Shown: positions 42,290-52,015, counted from the stretch's first letter. The stretch: 64,000 bases of DNA from Clostridia bacterium (GCA_017522205.1 JAFWZS010000072.1:1-64000), one strand, 5' to 3'. Numbers and translations: made by a program. The notes: generated by a model not told the origin, from the letters alone.

Positions 42290-42715
42290 ATGAAAGCTGC
42301 AATAGTCGGCTCAAGAAGTCTTCAGCCCGAGCTTCCGACTGAACTTATCGGCACAGATTTCAGGCAGATCATTTCCGGCGGTGCAAAGGGCATCGACACC
42401 TCAGCGAGAAATTATGCAAAAAAGCACCGCATTCAGATTCTCGAAATCCTTCCCGAATATGACCTTTACGGCAGAGCTGCACCGCTAAAAAGAAACGACT
42501 GGATTCTTGCCCTCTCTGATATTGTTTTCATCTTCTGGGACGGAAAGAGCCACGGTGCAAGCTATATGATAAAAAACTGCCGTAAGCTCCAAAAGCCCAT
42601 GAAGCTTTTTGAATTCATTGAAGGAAAATTTGTTCTGACGGAAGAAATACCTCTCCCCGATGCTGACGAGCCAGATTTTTTCAAAAAATTCATCCCTACC
42701 GTCATATACGAATAA
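42290..42715 (+). CDS. SLOG-domain protein (DUF2493-like)
   Basis: A 141-aa Rossmann-like protein. It starts AAIVGSRSL and has the nucleotide-sugar/ligand loop IISGGAKGIDTSARNYA, then ALSDIVFIFWDGKSHGASYMI. These are the marks of the SLOG superfamily (DprA/LOG-like, YAcAr group), whose members bind nucleotide-derived ligands and sometimes act in defence or conflict systems. There is no partner effector gene nearby. The SD GGGAGGG lies 6 nt before the ATG. It stands alone between its own promoter and terminator. Confidence 0.85.
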   Translation: MKAAIVGSRSLQPELPTELIGTDFRQIISGGAKGIDTSARNYAKKHRIQILEILPEYDLYGRAAPLKRNDWILALSDIVFIFWDGKSHGASYMIKNCRKLQKPMKLFEFIEGKFVLTEEIPLPDADEPDFFKKFIPTVIYE

Positions 42716-42716
42716 T

Positions 42717-42754
42717 ACAGTCCGTAACACCGAAATCACGGACTGTGTTTTTTT
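42717..42754 (+). terminator. Terminator of the SLOG-domain gene
   Basis: ACAGTCCGT and ACGGACTGT (42717-42725, 42738-42746) around a 12-nt loop, then GTTTTTTT. It may also serve the convergent nfn operon. Confidence 0.9.
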
Positions 42755-42756
42755 GT

Positions 42757-44172
42757 TCACTCTGAAAGCTTTTCATCAATTGCTTTGGCTGCTGCTTTAC
42801 CTGCACCCATAGCTGAAATTACGGTTGCAGCACCGGTTACTGCATCACCGCCTGCATAAACGCAGTCTTTTGTAGTTGCACATGTTGACTCTTCAACGAT
42901 AATTCCGCCCTTGGAGTTTACTTCAAGACCTGAAGTTGTGTTTTTGATAAGAGGATTAGGTGAAGTGCCTATTGACATTACTACCGTATCGACCTCAAGA
43001 ACAAACTCGCTGCCCTCAATGGGCACAGGTCTGCGTCTGCCTCTTTCATCAGGCTCACCGAGTTCCATTTTTATGCACTTAATTCCCGTAACGAAACCGT
43101 TTTTGGGGTCTCTCGGGTCATTTTCATTTTTATATCCCAGAATCTCAACAGGATTATTGAGAAGTCGGAATTCAACACCTTCTTCAATTGCGTGTTCAAC
43201 CTCTTCCTTTCGTGCGGGAAGCTCTTCCATTGAACGACGGTATACTATATACACCTTTTCTGCACCGAGGCGAAGAGCCGTTCTTGCCGCATCCATAGCA
43301 ACATTTCCGCCGCCTACAACTGCAATCCTTCCGCCTTTCATAATTGGTGTTCCCGAGTGTTCTCTGTAAGCCTTCATAAGGTTGGAACGGGTGAGATACT
43401 CGTTTGCTGAATATACACCCTTAAGTGACTCACCGGGTATTCCCATAAATCTAGGAAGTCCTGCACCAGAACCCACAAAAACAGCGTTGTAACCGTAGTC
43501 TTCCATAAGCTCATCTATTGTAAGGGTTTTTCCTATTACCATATTGGTTTCAATTTTTACGCCCATTTTCTTAAGGTTTTCAACCTCTTTCTGCACAATG
43601 GACTTAGGAAGTCTGAATTCAGGAATTCCGTAAACAAGCACACCGCCTGCAACATGGAGCGCTTCAAAAACAGTAACCTCATAACCTCTTTGGCTGAGCT
43701 CACCTGCGCAGGCAAGTCCTGATGGGCCTGAACCGATAACAGCAACCTTTTTACCTTTTGAAGGAATTTCAACTGCTTTGTTATCCTCTTTTTCGTTATG
43801 CCTGTCGGCAACGAATCTTTCAAGTCTGCCGATTCCCACACTCTCACCGTTTTTACCTCTGACGCAGTATTTTTCACACTGGTTTTCCTGAGGGCAGACA
43901 CGTCCGCATACTGCAGGAAGTGAGGAAGCAAAACGGATTATTTCATAAGCACCGTCAAAATCCTTTGTTTTTATTCTTTCAATAAATGCAGGGATATTTA
44001 TACCTACGGGACAGCCTGAAACGCAAGGCTTTGTCTTGCAGTTAAGGCAACGGAAAGCCTCGTCAACTGCCATTTCTTCCGTATATCCCAAGGCTACCTC
44101 GCAGAAATTATGTATTCTCTCCTCTGCCGGCTGAGTGGGCATAGGAGTTTTTTTCTTGCTCATATTCGCCAT
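42757..44172 (-). CDS. nfnB: NfnB-type NADPH/ferredoxin oxidoreductase subunit (GltA-like)
   Basis: A 471-aa flavoprotein homologous to the glutamate synthase small subunit. N-terminal cluster cysteines: CLNCKTKPCVSGCPVG and CPQENQCEKYC. Two dinucleotide folds: VIGSGPSGLACAGEL (FAD) and VVGGGNVAMDAAR (NADPH). The end VYAGGDAVTGAATVI is typical. With no glutamate synthase large subunit nearby and an NfnA-like gene 1 bp upstream, it most likely forms NfnAB, which couples NADH and reduced ferredoxin to NADPH formation by electron bifurcation. A gltA glutamate synthase role is the alternative. Confidence 0.9.
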   Translation of the reverse strand: MANMSKKKTPMPTQPAEERIHNFCEVALGYTEEMAVDEAFRCLNCKTKPCVSGCPVGINIPAFIERIKTKDFDGAYEIIRFASSLPAVCGRVCPQENQCEKYCVRGKNGESVGIGRLERFVADRHNEKEDNKAVEIPSKGKKVAVIGSGPSGLACAGELSQRGYEVTVFEALHVAGGVLVYGIPEFRLPKSIVQKEVENLKKMGVKIETNMVIGKTLTIDELMEDYGYNAVFVGSGAGLPRFMGIPGESLKGVYSANEYLTRSNLMKAYREHSGTPIMKGGRIAVVGGGNVAMDAARTALRLGAEKVYIVYRRSMEELPARKEEVEHAIEEGVEFRLLNNPVEILGYKNENDPRDPKNGFVTGIKCIKMELGEPDERGRRRPVPIEGSEFVLEVDTVVMSIGTSPNPLIKNTTSGLEVNSKGGIIVEESTCATTKDCVYAGGDAVTGAATVISAMGAGKAAAKAIDEKLSE

Positions 44173-44173
44173 T

Positions 44174-45028
44174 TTATTTTACCTCCCTGAAGAGGTTGCA
44201 TGAATCCTCATATTCGTGTCTTTCAAAATCACTGTACATACGGCTTCTTGACATAGCTTCGTCAAAATCAACCTCATATCCGTTGAAGTCGGGGCCGTCA
44301 ACACAGGCAAATTTTGTCACCCTTTTGCCGTCACGGTTGAGAGTAAGTCTGCAGCCGCCGCACATTCCGGTACCGTCAATCATAATTGGATTCATTGAAA
44401 CTGTGCAGGGAATACCTGTGGGTTTTGTTTCCTCTACAACGAATTTCATCATAACAAGAGGACCGATTGCAATTACCTCGTCAAAAACTTCACCGTCAGC
44501 AAACATTTTCTTTAAAGGAGCGCATACATTGCCCTTTTCGCCTGCTGAGCCATCGTCTGTCATTACGAAAAGACGGTCTGAAGCGGCTTCAAATTCATCT
44601 TCGAGAATAAGCAGATCTTTATTTCTGAAGCCGATTACACTCACAACCTCTGCACCGTCAGCGTGGAGCTTCTGAGCTACGGGCAGTGCAATTGCACAGC
44701 CTACACCGCCACCCACGATAAGCACCTTTTTAAGACCGTCTGTTTTTGTAGCTTCACCTAAGGGGCCACAGAAATCTGCAATATATTCACCTTCATCTTT
44801 CATTGAAAGAGCCTTTGTTGTACCGCCCACAATCTGAAAAATAATTCTTACGGTGCCTTTTTCTCTATCGTAGCCCGAAATTGTAAGAGGGATTCTCTCC
44901 CCTCTTTCTTCGTCAACTCTGAGAATAATGAACTGACCCGGCTGAGCTTTTCTTGCAACAAAGGGTGCCTCAATATCCATAAGCATAACCGTAGGGTTAA
45001 GCACTTTTTTGTTTACGATTTTATACAT
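44174..45028 (-). CDS. nfnA: NfnA-type ferredoxin-NADP+ reductase subunit
   Basis: A 284-aa PyrK/FNR-like flavoprotein. FAD domain ~1-95 (RIPLTISGYD), NAD domain ~96-220 (VLIVGGGVGCAIALPVA), and a C-terminal [2Fe-2S] site (GMCGGCRLTL, FACVDGP). It binds NAD(H) and works with NfnB. The start MYKIVNKKVLNPTV at 45028 matches the family start and follows the extended SD GGAGATGA by 8 nt; in-frame ATGs at 45040 and 45058 are possible. First gene of the two-gene operon. Confidence 0.9.
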   Translation of the reverse strand: MYKIVNKKVLNPTVMLMDIEAPFVARKAQPGQFIILRVDEERGERIPLTISGYDREKGTVRIIFQIVGGTTKALSMKDEGEYIADFCGPLGEATKTDGLKKVLIVGGGVGCAIALPVAQKLHADGAEVVSVIGFRNKDLLILEDEFEAASDRLFVMTDDGSAGEKGNVCAPLKKMFADGEVFDEVIAIGPLVMMKFVVEETKPTGIPCTVSMNPIMIDGTGMCGGCRLTLNRDGKRVTKFACVDGPDFNGYEVDFDEAMSRSRMYSDFERHEYEDSCNLFREVK

Positions 45029-45079
45029 ATTGCTTTTCATCTCCGTGCAAATATCCATTTGCTTTCTTTTAACCTTTTT

Positions 45080-45108
45080 ATTTTATCACTTTAAAACAAA
45101 AATTGCAA
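45080..45108 (-). promoter_or_regulatory. Promoter of nfnAB
   Basis: -35 TTGCAA (45108-45103), 17-bp spacer, extended -10 TGA-TAAAAT (45085-45080). Confidence 0.78.
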
Positions 45109-45127
45109 CCATTACGCTTACACAAAT

Positions 45128-45156
45128 AAAAAAATCGCCCCTAAAGCTCGGGGCGA
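45128..45156 (-). terminator. Terminator of the DUF2975/XRE/DUF4173 operon
   Basis: TCGCCCC and GGGGCGA (45156-45150, 45141-45135) with an 8-nt loop, followed leftward by TTTTTTT. Confidence 0.92.
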
Positions 45157-45161
45157 CAAAA

Positions 45162-46874
45162 TTATTTTTCTACAAAAGGTCCCTCAATATTTAAATCAAT
45201 TTCCGTTTCTTCCGTCATTTTACCGTACCACCAACCGTAGTTCAAATGTATATCGCTGAGCGGACCAAAGTTTTCCTTTGCGTATTTCAGTGCAAGATAA
45301 TCGTCAAAATTTGTGAAGCCGCGGTCAATTACACCCTTTTCCATATATTCTTCGGGAGTACCGTAATGTACTGCATTATAGTAGAATACGTTTGCTACCG
45401 CTTGTTTCGCACTGTAGTTAAGAATTTTATCGCTTTCCTTTTCATTAAGTGCAAGCTTGTGAAGAGGCTTAAGGGCAGATAGGCCCATATTTTCAAGCTG
45501 ATAAGTGTCAACCGTTTTAAGATTACCCCTCAAGTACATTTCAACATTATAATTTGCAATAAGACTGTCTGTACCCACAAGGGACATAAGGGTTATTACC
45601 CCACAAGCAAAACCGAGAATCACCTTCATATACGGAAAATTCTTTTTTAAGAGTCTTACAATAATCATCGCAAAAGCGACTAGTAGAATAAGGTCTGCCA
45701 CAAAGACGTAAATTCTCTTGTGAGTAAGTCCCATTTCTGCAATATAGAGAAGAATTTTTGAAATTGAAGTTGCAACAAGCACCACCGTAAAACCGCAGAG
45801 AAACAAATCAAAGGCTTTTATCATTCTGCTGATTTTGCCGTCGGCTCTCTTTGAGAAAATAACTGTCACACCGATAATACCGAGATTGATTACCGCAACG
45901 GCTGCCATTTCAAAAAAGCCACGTCTTGCATACTGAGCCACGCTGATTTCACTTCCGTCGGGAAGTTTACCCGTAAAAGCGCTGAAGAAATAAGCAAACT
46001 GCGAAAGGAGATATACAACATAAACAAGGCTGATTACACCGAGAAAGCCTGCAAAAACGTTTGAGGGAACAAAGCGGAGATTTTCGTATCTTTTATTTTT
46101 CTCCTGTCTTTTTTCGTCGGTTACGCTGTGTCTGAAGCAGAACATAACATTGTAAATATAAGGTGCAACAAACAGTGCAAGGAATGCATTCACAAGAAGT
46201 CCTGAGCTGATACCGTCAAAGAATTTTTCAAAAACAAGCTCAATTTTATCCATGGCAGTCTGAGCAACACTGCCGAAAGCTGCGTCACCGTCAATAAGCA
46301 GCGGTACAACAACAGCTATAACGGGAATTGAAAGCACCGCACCGCCGATTATTCCTAAAGCCTTGCCCGAAAGTTTTTTCTTTTCACCATCGGATGTTTT
46401 TTTAAGAGTTTTAAGCGAACGCAAGGGAAGAAAGGTATTCTTCACGGGAATCAGCACTTCACTTCTCCACACTTCAAGAAGATAGAAGTAACTGCCGTAG
46501 GTGTCTTTCGCTTCACCCGTCATTTTCACGCAGTATGAACCTGAAAGGTAAATAAGCATCAGGAAGGTGAAAATAAAATGAGCTTCATCACCGTGAATGA
46601 TGTAGGATACTGCCGTAAGCAGTGCAAATACACCGGGCAGAATCGCCTCTTTACTGAAGGTTTTTCTTTTAGTGAGAATATAAGCTGTTGCAACGAGGAA
46701 AAAGCCAAAGTATGAGAGAGCCGTATGCAAGCCTTTTGAGTTGAAGTTCCAGAATAAATCAAGCACTGCAGTTATAAGATAGGTTGTTAAACCAAAGACA
46801 ACAGGAAAGGTCAGAATATCAACAAAAGACATCTGCACCTTTTTCTTTTCGTTAATATAAGTTTCTTCGTTCAT
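45162..46874 (-). CDS. DUF4173/DUF4153-family polytopic membrane protein
   Basis: A 570-aa protein with about 12 hydrophobic helices. It has the family's SVAQYARRGFFEMAAVAVIN stretch (~315-335). The ~110 C-terminal residues are soluble and contain a YLALKYAKENFGP segment. Function unknown; members often sit beside a small XRE regulator and a DUF2975 protein, as here. The ATG at 46874 follows AAAGGAG (8 nt), a site within the end of the regulator gene; a GTG at 46883 is rejected. Confidence 0.8.
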   Translation of the reverse strand: MNEETYINEKKKVQMSFVDILTFPVVFGLTTYLITAVLDLFWNFNSKGLHTALSYFGFFLVATAYILTKRKTFSKEAILPGVFALLTAVSYIIHGDEAHFIFTFLMLIYLSGSYCVKMTGEAKDTYGSYFYLLEVWRSEVLIPVKNTFLPLRSLKTLKKTSDGEKKKLSGKALGIIGGAVLSIPVIAVVVPLLIDGDAAFGSVAQTAMDKIELVFEKFFDGISSGLLVNAFLALFVAPYIYNVMFCFRHSVTDEKRQEKNKRYENLRFVPSNVFAGFLGVISLVYVVYLLSQFAYFFSAFTGKLPDGSEISVAQYARRGFFEMAAVAVINLGIIGVTVIFSKRADGKISRMIKAFDLFLCGFTVVLVATSISKILLYIAEMGLTHKRIYVFVADLILLVAFAMIIVRLLKKNFPYMKVILGFACGVITLMSLVGTDSLIANYNVEMYLRGNLKTVDTYQLENMGLSALKPLHKLALNEKESDKILNYSAKQAVANVFYYNAVHYGTPEEYMEKGVIDRGFTNFDDYLALKYAKENFGPLSDIHLNYGWWYGKMTEETEIDLNIEGPFVEK

Positions 46875-46879
46875 TCTTT

Positions 46880-47092
46880 TCACTCCTTTTCAGGAATATA
46901 TTCAAGTATATCACCGGGCTGACAACCGAGAGCTTCACAGATGCTTTCCAAGGTTGAAAAGCGCACCGCCTTAGCCTTGCCTGTTTTGAGTATGGATAAA
47001 TTTGCCTGAGTGATACCAACCTTTTCAGCCAGTTCTCCTGAGGACATTTTGCGCTTTGCAAGCATTACATCTAAGTTTACTATAATCGGCAT
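46880..47092 (-). CDS. Small XRE-family (YozG-like) regulator
   Basis: A 70-aa single-domain helix-turn-helix protein: MSSGELAEKVGITQANLSIL is the HTH, followed by FSTLESICEALGCQPGDIL, the classic Cro/C1-type end of this group. It is transcribed between the DUF2975 and DUF4173 membrane genes, a common trio in Firmicutes, and presumably controls them. The SD GGGGGA lies 6 nt before the ATG. Confidence 0.92.
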   Translation of the reverse strand: MPIIVNLDVMLAKRKMSSGELAEKVGITQANLSILKTGKAKAVRFSTLESICEALGCQPGDILEYIPEKE

Positions 47093-47104
47093 TGTTATTC
47101 CCCC

Positions 47105-47554
47105 TTAAATTGTAAGCTCGTTTTCGTTTTTGATTTCTGTTGCCTTGGCTATTACGCTTTTAAGTACACGTAAAATCAGCATCATAAAAGCCGCACCCAG
47201 AGTGACAAACCAAAGGGGCATATAAATAAACCCTGCAACAAAGCAAACAAAACTTACTGCCGCACAGCACCATGAAAGCAAACGGATAAGAAATACTGTA
47301 TTCTCGGTGAAAACTTCTTCGGCCATTATATTTTTCATTAGTTTTATTATTGATATAAGGGCAGTCCACGCAGGTACACAACAGATATAAAAAGCCACCA
47401 GCACCGTCATACAAAGCAAGTCACCGTTTCCCCTGAAACCGAAAAACCAGTCGAAAACAGGATACGCAAAAATCATAATCACTCCGAGCAGCCCGCAGAA
47501 AATATAATCAATAACAAGGGTCAGCTTTGCAGATTTAAGGGGTGTGTAGTTCAT
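47105..47554 (-). CDS. DUF2975 membrane protein
   Basis: A 149-aa protein with four membrane helices. The arrangement (AEEVFTENTVFLIRLLSWCC after helix 2) and the linked small XRE gene 12 bp downstream identify the DUF2975/YoaS-type family. Role unknown. The ATG at 47554 follows GGGAGG by 7 nt; the longer in-frame start at 47596 lies in the promoter. First gene of the operon. Confidence 0.85.
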   Translation of the reverse strand: MNYTPLKSAKLTLVIDYIFCGLLGVIMIFAYPVFDWFFGFRGNGDLLCMTVLVAFYICCVPAWTALISIIKLMKNIMAEEVFTENTVFLIRLLSWCCAAVSFVCFVAGFIYMPLWFVTLGAAFMMLILRVLKSVIAKATEIKNENELTI

Positions 47555-47586
47555 TTTTATTCCTCCCAAAGTCTTTTTACAACTGC

Positions 47587-47615
47587 AATATAACACGCTT
47601 TTTATCGTTTGTCAA
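47587..47615 (-). promoter_or_regulatory. Promoter of the DUF2975/XRE/DUF4173 operon
   Basis: -35 TTGACA (47615-47610), 17-bp spacer, extended -10 TGT-TATATT (47592-47587). Confidence 0.9.
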
Positions 47616-47703
47616 TAAATTTATTACGAAAAACATAAAATTTTTATTTTTTATCAGTTTTAGCGTTATTCAAAAAATTTTGAAATAACAGCCATCTTTT
47701 TTC

Positions 47704-47732
47704 TTGCCAAAATTTATATTTTATGATAGAAT
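47704..47732 (+). promoter_or_regulatory. Promoter of lepA-hemW
   Basis: -35 TTGCCA (47704-47709), 17-bp spacer, extended -10 TGA-TAGAAT (47727-47732). The TTG start of lepA is 41 bp downstream. Confidence 0.78.
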
Positions 47733-47773
47733 GTAGGTTGATTTATTATAACCCCGTATTATGAGGTGATTAT

Positions 47774-49591
47774 TTGAACAAGAAAAAAGAAAATATCCGT
47801 AATTTCTCTATTATTGCTCATATCGACCACGGCAAGTCCACCCTTGCTGACAGACTTCTTGAACTGACAAACTCTGTTGCAAAAAGAGATATGTCTCAGC
47901 AGATTCTTGACGATATGGACCTTGAAAGAGAAAGAGGTATCACAATCAAAGCTCACGCTGTAAAGCTGGACTACAAGGCAAAGGACGGCGAAACATACGA
48001 GCTTAACCTTATAGACACTCCGGGTCACGTTGACTTCAACTATGAAGTTTCACGTTCACTTGCAGCCTGTGAGGGTGCAGTGCTTATTATCGACGCTTCT
48101 CAGGGCATTGAGGCTCAGACTCTCGCCAACACTTACCTCGCTCTCGACCACGACCTTGAGCTTGTTCCCGTTATCAACAAAATCGACCTTCCCGCTGCAG
48201 AGCCTGACAGAGTTGCTGCAGAGGTTGAGGATATTATCGGCCTTGACTGCTCACTTGCTCCGAGAGTATCAGCAAAGACAGGCGAAAACATTGAGCAGGT
48301 GCTTGAAAGAATTGTCGCAGACATTCCTGCACCCAAAGAAGCAAACGACAACGCTCCCCTTAAGGCGCTTATCTTTGACTCGGTTTACGATAACTATAAA
48401 GGCGTTATCGTTTACGTAAGAGTTGTTGAAGGCACTCTCAAAGCAGGCGAAACCATGCTTATGATGGCAACGGGTGCTCAGTTCAACGTTGTTGAAGTCG
48501 GCTATATGAGAGCTACGGGACTTGAACCTACAGACGTGCTTTCTGCAGGTGAGGTTGGCTACATCACCGCTTCAATCAAAACAGTCCGTGACGCTAAGGT
48601 TGGCGACACCGTTACTAAAATTCAGAATCAGGCTAAGGAGCCTCTTCCCGGCTACCGTAAGGTTAATCCTATGGTTTTCTGCGGTGTTTATCCTGCTGAC
48701 GGTGCCGATTACGAAGCACTCAGAGATGCCCTTGAAAAGCTGCAGCTCAATGATGCTTCACTTTCATACGAGCCTGAAACCTCAGGCGCATTAGGCTTCG
48801 GCTTCCGTTGCGGATTTCTCGGTCTTCTGCACCTTGAAATTATTCAGGAGCGACTTGAAAGAGAATATAACCTTGACCTCGTTACAACCGTTCCTTCTGT
48901 TGTTTACTATATTCATCAGACCGACGGCACAGTAGTTCAGGTAGATAACCCCACCCACTATCCTGAGCAGGCAGTTATTGACTACTGCGAAGAACCTATC
49001 ACAAACGCACACATTTACTCCCCTGCTGAATATGTCGGTGCAATTATGGAGCTTTGTCAGGAAAGACGCGGTGTGTTCAAGGATATGAAGTATATCACCA
49101 CCGACCGTGTGGACATTCACTATGAGCTTCCTCTCAACGAAATTATTTATGACTTCTTTGATGCTCTCAAATCAAGAACAAGAGGCTATGCTTCATTTGA
49201 CTATGAGATTTTTGAATACAGACGATCAACTCTGCAGAAGGTTGATGTACTTCTCAACGGTGACATCATCGATGCTCTCAGCTTTATTATTCACTCAGAA
49301 AAAGCCATGGGCAGAGCAAGAAAAATTGCCGAAAAGCTGAAGGAGCATATTCCGAGACAGATGTTCGAAATCCCCATTCAGGTTGCAATCGGCTCAAAGG
49401 TTATTGCAAGAGAAACCGTTAAGGCTATGCGCAAAGACGTTCTTGCAAAATGCTACGGCGGTGACATCACACGTAAAAAGAAGCTTCTTGAAAAGCAGAA
49501 GGAAGGTAAAAAGCGTATGCGTCAGTTCGGTACTGTTGAAGTTCCTCAGGAAGCATTCATGGCAGTACTCAAGCTGGACGGCGACAACTAA
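47774..49591 (+). CDS. lepA: Elongation factor 4 (LepA)
   Basis: A 605-aa ribosomal GTPase that back-translocates or helps stalled ribosomes and acts in 30S maturation. GTPase motifs: [14 protein letters not shown] (P-loop), [10 protein letters not shown] (switch 1), DTPGHVDF and NKIDLP. The family-specific C-terminal domain ends [18 protein letters not shown]. The start is the rare codon TTG (47774), supported by GAGGTGAT and full alignment from [12 protein letters not shown]. The stop is 4 bp before hemW. Confidence 0.98.
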   Translation: MNKKKENIRNFSIIAHIDHGKSTLADRLLELTNSVAKRDMSQQILDDMDLERERGITIKAHAVKLDYKAKDGETYELNLIDTPGHVDFNYEVSRSLAACEGAVLIIDASQGIEAQTLANTYLALDHDLELVPVINKIDLPAAEPDRVAAEVEDIIGLDCSLAPRVSAKTGENIEQVLERIVADIPAPKEANDNAPLKALIFDSVYDNYKGVIVYVRVVEGTLKAGETMLMMATGAQFNVVEVGYMRATGLEPTDVLSAGEVGYITASIKTVRDAKVGDTVTKIQNQAKEPLPGYRKVNPMVFCGVYPADGADYEALRDALEKLQLNDASLSYEPETSGALGFGFRCGFLGLLHLEIIQERLEREYNLDLVTTVPSVVYYIHQTDGTVVQVDNPTHYPEQAVIDYCEEPITNAHIYSPAEYVGAIMELCQERRGVFKDMKYITTDRVDIHYELPLNEIIYDFFDALKSRTRGYASFDYEIFEYRRSTLQKVDVLLNGDIIDALSFIIHSEKAMGRARKIAEKLKEHIPRQMFEIPIQVAIGSKVIARETVKAMRKDVLAKCYGGDITRKKKLLEKQKEGKKRMRQFGTVEVPQEAFMAVLKLDGDN

Positions 49592-49595
49592 AAAT

Positions 49596-50690
49596 ATGAC
49601 AGGAATATATATACACATACCATTTTGTAAAAGCAAATGTCCCTACTGTGATTTCTATTCCTTTAAACCTGATGAAACACAAATGGACAGCTATTTAAAG
49701 GCTGTCCGTTGCTGTCTTGAAGAGATGAAAGCTCAGGTTAAAGATAAGATTGATACCATCTATTTTGGCGGTGGAACGCCCTCATTTTTCGGTGGTGAAA
49801 GAATAAAGACGGTTATTGACTGCATAAAAGAGAATTATGAGCTTGTGTCACCCGAAATTACGGTTGAGTGTAACCCTTCAAGCGTTTCCGATGAGTTTTT
49901 CAGAATTCATTCTGAAGCAGGAGTAAACCGTATTTCAATGGGTATGCAGTCGGCAGTTGACAGTGAGAGAAAAAGTCTCGGAAGAATTTCAGGAACAGAG
50001 GAAATTGAAAAAGCCATCGCCCTTTTAAAAAAGCACGGTATAGATAATATCAGCCTTGACATTATGCTGGGTGTGCCCGGTCAGACTATGGAGAGCCTCA
50101 ATGAAAGCATTGATTTTCTTATAAGCTCTGACATTAAGCACATCAGCGCTTATATGCTTAAAATTGAAGAAGGCACGCCCTTTTATAAAATTCAGGATTC
50201 CCTCACCCTCCCCGACGAGGACACAGTCTCTAAAATGTATCTTCATACGGTAAAAAGGCTTGCTGAAGCAGGTTTTCTGCAGTATGAAATCTCCAACTTT
50301 GCAAAAGATGGCTTTGAAAGCAGACACAATCTTCACTATTGGAGAGATGAGGAATATCTCGGTGTGGGACCGTCGGCACATTCATTTTTAAACGGAAAAA
50401 GGTTTTATTTTGAACGGAATTTTAAGTCTTTTTTAAGCAGTCCCTTCACAATAGATGACGGTGAAGGCGGAAGCGAAGAGGAATACATAATGCTTGCCCT
50501 CAGGCTTTCTGAAGGTCTTTCAAAGGAAAGATTCAAAGAGCGCTTCGGCAGATATCCTGATAATATAATTTTTGAAAGAGCAAAAGAATTAGAAAAACAC
50601 GGTTTAGTTGAAGTAACCGAAGAAACAGTCAGCCTCACCCCTGAAGGATTTCTTCTTTCCAACACTATAATCGGAAAATTACTTGACTGA
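49596..50690 (+). CDS. hemW: HemW heme chaperone (HemN-like radical SAM protein)
   Basis: A 364-aa radical SAM protein. The cluster motif CKSKCPYCDF is at residues ~11-20, then IYFGGGTPS, ECNPSS, GVNRISMGMQS, SLDIMLGVPGQT and the C-terminal HemN domain (YLGVGPSAHSF). HemW-type proteins carry heme and differ from true coproporphyrinogen oxidase in this short motif. The ATG at 49596 lies 4 bp after lepA with no clear SD of its own, suggesting coupled translation. lepA-hemW is a conserved pair in Firmicutes. Confidence 0.94.
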   Translation: MTGIYIHIPFCKSKCPYCDFYSFKPDETQMDSYLKAVRCCLEEMKAQVKDKIDTIYFGGGTPSFFGGERIKTVIDCIKENYELVSPEITVECNPSSVSDEFFRIHSEAGVNRISMGMQSAVDSERKSLGRISGTEEIEKAIALLKKHGIDNISLDIMLGVPGQTMESLNESIDFLISSDIKHISAYMLKIEEGTPFYKIQDSLTLPDEDTVSKMYLHTVKRLAEAGFLQYEISNFAKDGFESRHNLHYWRDEEYLGVGPSAHSFLNGKRFYFERNFKSFLSSPFTIDDGEGGSEEEYIMLALRLSEGLSKERFKERFGRYPDNIIFERAKELEKHGLVEVTEETVSLTPEGFLLSNTIIGKLLD

Positions 50691-50715
50691 CATTCTGAGA
50701 GAAAGGAATGAGCTT

Positions 50716-51822
50716 ATGAATTCATACGGACTTGTGCTTGCAGGCGGCGGTGCAAAGGGTGCTTATCAGATTGGTGCATGGAAGGCTCTTAAAGAAATGG
50801 GCATCACCTTCAATGCAATTGCAGGCACCTCTATCGGTTCAATCAACGGTGCACTTATCGCTGCAGATGATTATGAAAAAGCCCACCAGCTGTGGCTCAA
50901 CATATCAATTGACAAGGGTCTTCGCATCAACGAAGAATTACCTGACCCTGAAAATCTTTTCAGCAAGAAAAACTGGGGTGCACTTTTTAAAGAGGTTATC
51001 AAAAACGGCGGCCTTGATGCCTCACCTGCCGCAGATTTTATTTCGCAGTATGTTGATGAAAAAAAGGTCAGGGAAAGCGGCATTCCGTTTTTTGCCGTTA
51101 CTGTACAGATGACCCAGGGAGTTACACCGAGAGAAATCGGCATTGACGAAATTCCCGAGGGTGAACTTACAGACTATCTTATGGCTTCGTCAAATATTCC
51201 TCTTGCAGTAGGAATCGGCCCCGAAGGCGAAAGATTTCTCGACGGCGGAGTTTATGACAACATCCCCATTATGACACTTAAAAAGAGAGGCTACAACAAA
51301 ATCATTATCCTTGATATCTCCAACCTTAAGGGCCTCGGTCACACAATGAATACTGCTAACTCTCAGGTGGTTCATATCAGACCCTATAGCACAGATATGC
51401 TTGGCGGATTTATGGACCTAGATGCTGAGGCAGTCGAAAAGCGGATTCAGCTTGGCTACCTTGATGCAAAGAAAGCCTTTTCCCACCTTCTCGGAAACAT
51501 CTACTATTTCCTGCCCGAAACATTCAGAAGCATGGCACAAAGGTACGGTGCAGACACGCTCGTGACTTTAGAAAAGTTAGGTTTTCACCTTTCGCTTGAC
51601 CCGTACAAAATTTATACGGAAGATGAATTCCTTCACGCTTTAAAGACCTTATATGAAGCTGAGAATCAGCGGCTTCAGGAAGAAGCTGCCATAGCGGCAG
51701 AAACTGAAAAAGAAAGTGACTTTGATTCTATCAGAAATGCTTTCAGAAAAAGATTTTCACAGAAAAATCCTATGGACGAATTCACCGATGCAATTGCTGT
51801 GCTTGACAATGTGATTATATAA
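50716..51822 (+). CDS. Patatin-like phospholipase
   Basis: A 368-aa cytosolic lipase. Oxyanion loop LAGGGAKGAYQIG, nucleophile GTSIGS (Ser ~42) and catalytic Asp in FLDGGVYDNIP give the Ser-Asp dyad. The C-terminal ~120 residues are helical (AVEKRIQLGYLDAKKAFSHL). It probably hydrolyses membrane acyl esters, in vivo role unknown. The ATG at 50716 follows GAAAGGAA; the ORF extends upstream over the hemW stop without a proper start. It ends at a terminator. Confidence 0.9.
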   Translation: MNSYGLVLAGGGAKGAYQIGAWKALKEMGITFNAIAGTSIGSINGALIAADDYEKAHQLWLNISIDKGLRINEELPDPENLFSKKNWGALFKEVIKNGGLDASPAADFISQYVDEKKVRESGIPFFAVTVQMTQGVTPREIGIDEIPEGELTDYLMASSNIPLAVGIGPEGERFLDGGVYDNIPIMTLKKRGYNKIIILDISNLKGLGHTMNTANSQVVHIRPYSTDMLGGFMDLDAEAVEKRIQLGYLDAKKAFSHLLGNIYYFLPETFRSMAQRYGADTLVTLEKLGFHLSLDPYKIYTEDEFLHALKTLYEAENQRLQEEAAIAAETEKESDFDSIRNAFRKRFSQKNPMDEFTDAIAVLDNVII

Positions 51823-51849
51823 AAAAACGAACCCACCGATTGGTGGGTT
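51821..51849 (-). terminator. Bidirectional terminator between the patatin gene and the 38-aa gene
   Basis: AACCCACC and GGTGGGTT (51830-51837, 51842-51849) around GATT. Leftward it is followed by CGTTTTTTT, a strong end for the 38-aa gene; rightward CAAGTGTTTTTG serves the patatin gene. Confidence 0.88.
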
Positions 51850-51866
51850 CAAGTGTTTTTGTAGGA

Positions 51867-51983
51867 TTATACGGGAGGTTTGCCGAGCCATACATCGTGG
51901 AAGATGTACTTAAAGAAATTAAAAAACTCAACTGCAAACTGAATAAATACACCTACGATTGTGCCGTGGTTTTCGTTCTCCAT
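51867..51983 (-). CDS. 38-aa membrane-associated small protein
   Basis: A short gene with every expression signal in place: promoter at 52016-52044, SD AAGGAGG 6 nt before the ATG, and a terminator 18 bp after the stop. The product starts MENENHGT, continues through ~23 mainly hydrophobic and aromatic residues (VGVFIQFAVEFFNFFKYIF), and ends with WLGKPPV. One short membrane or amphipathic helix is likely. I recognise no family. Being monocistronic, it is not just a leader for the FN3 gene, which lies upstream on the same strand. Confidence 0.75.
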   Translation of the reverse strand: MENENHGTIVGVFIQFAVEFFNFFKYIFHDVWLGKPPV

Positions 51984-52015
51984 TTTAGTTTCCTCCTTAT
52001 ATATTGGATAGTAAC

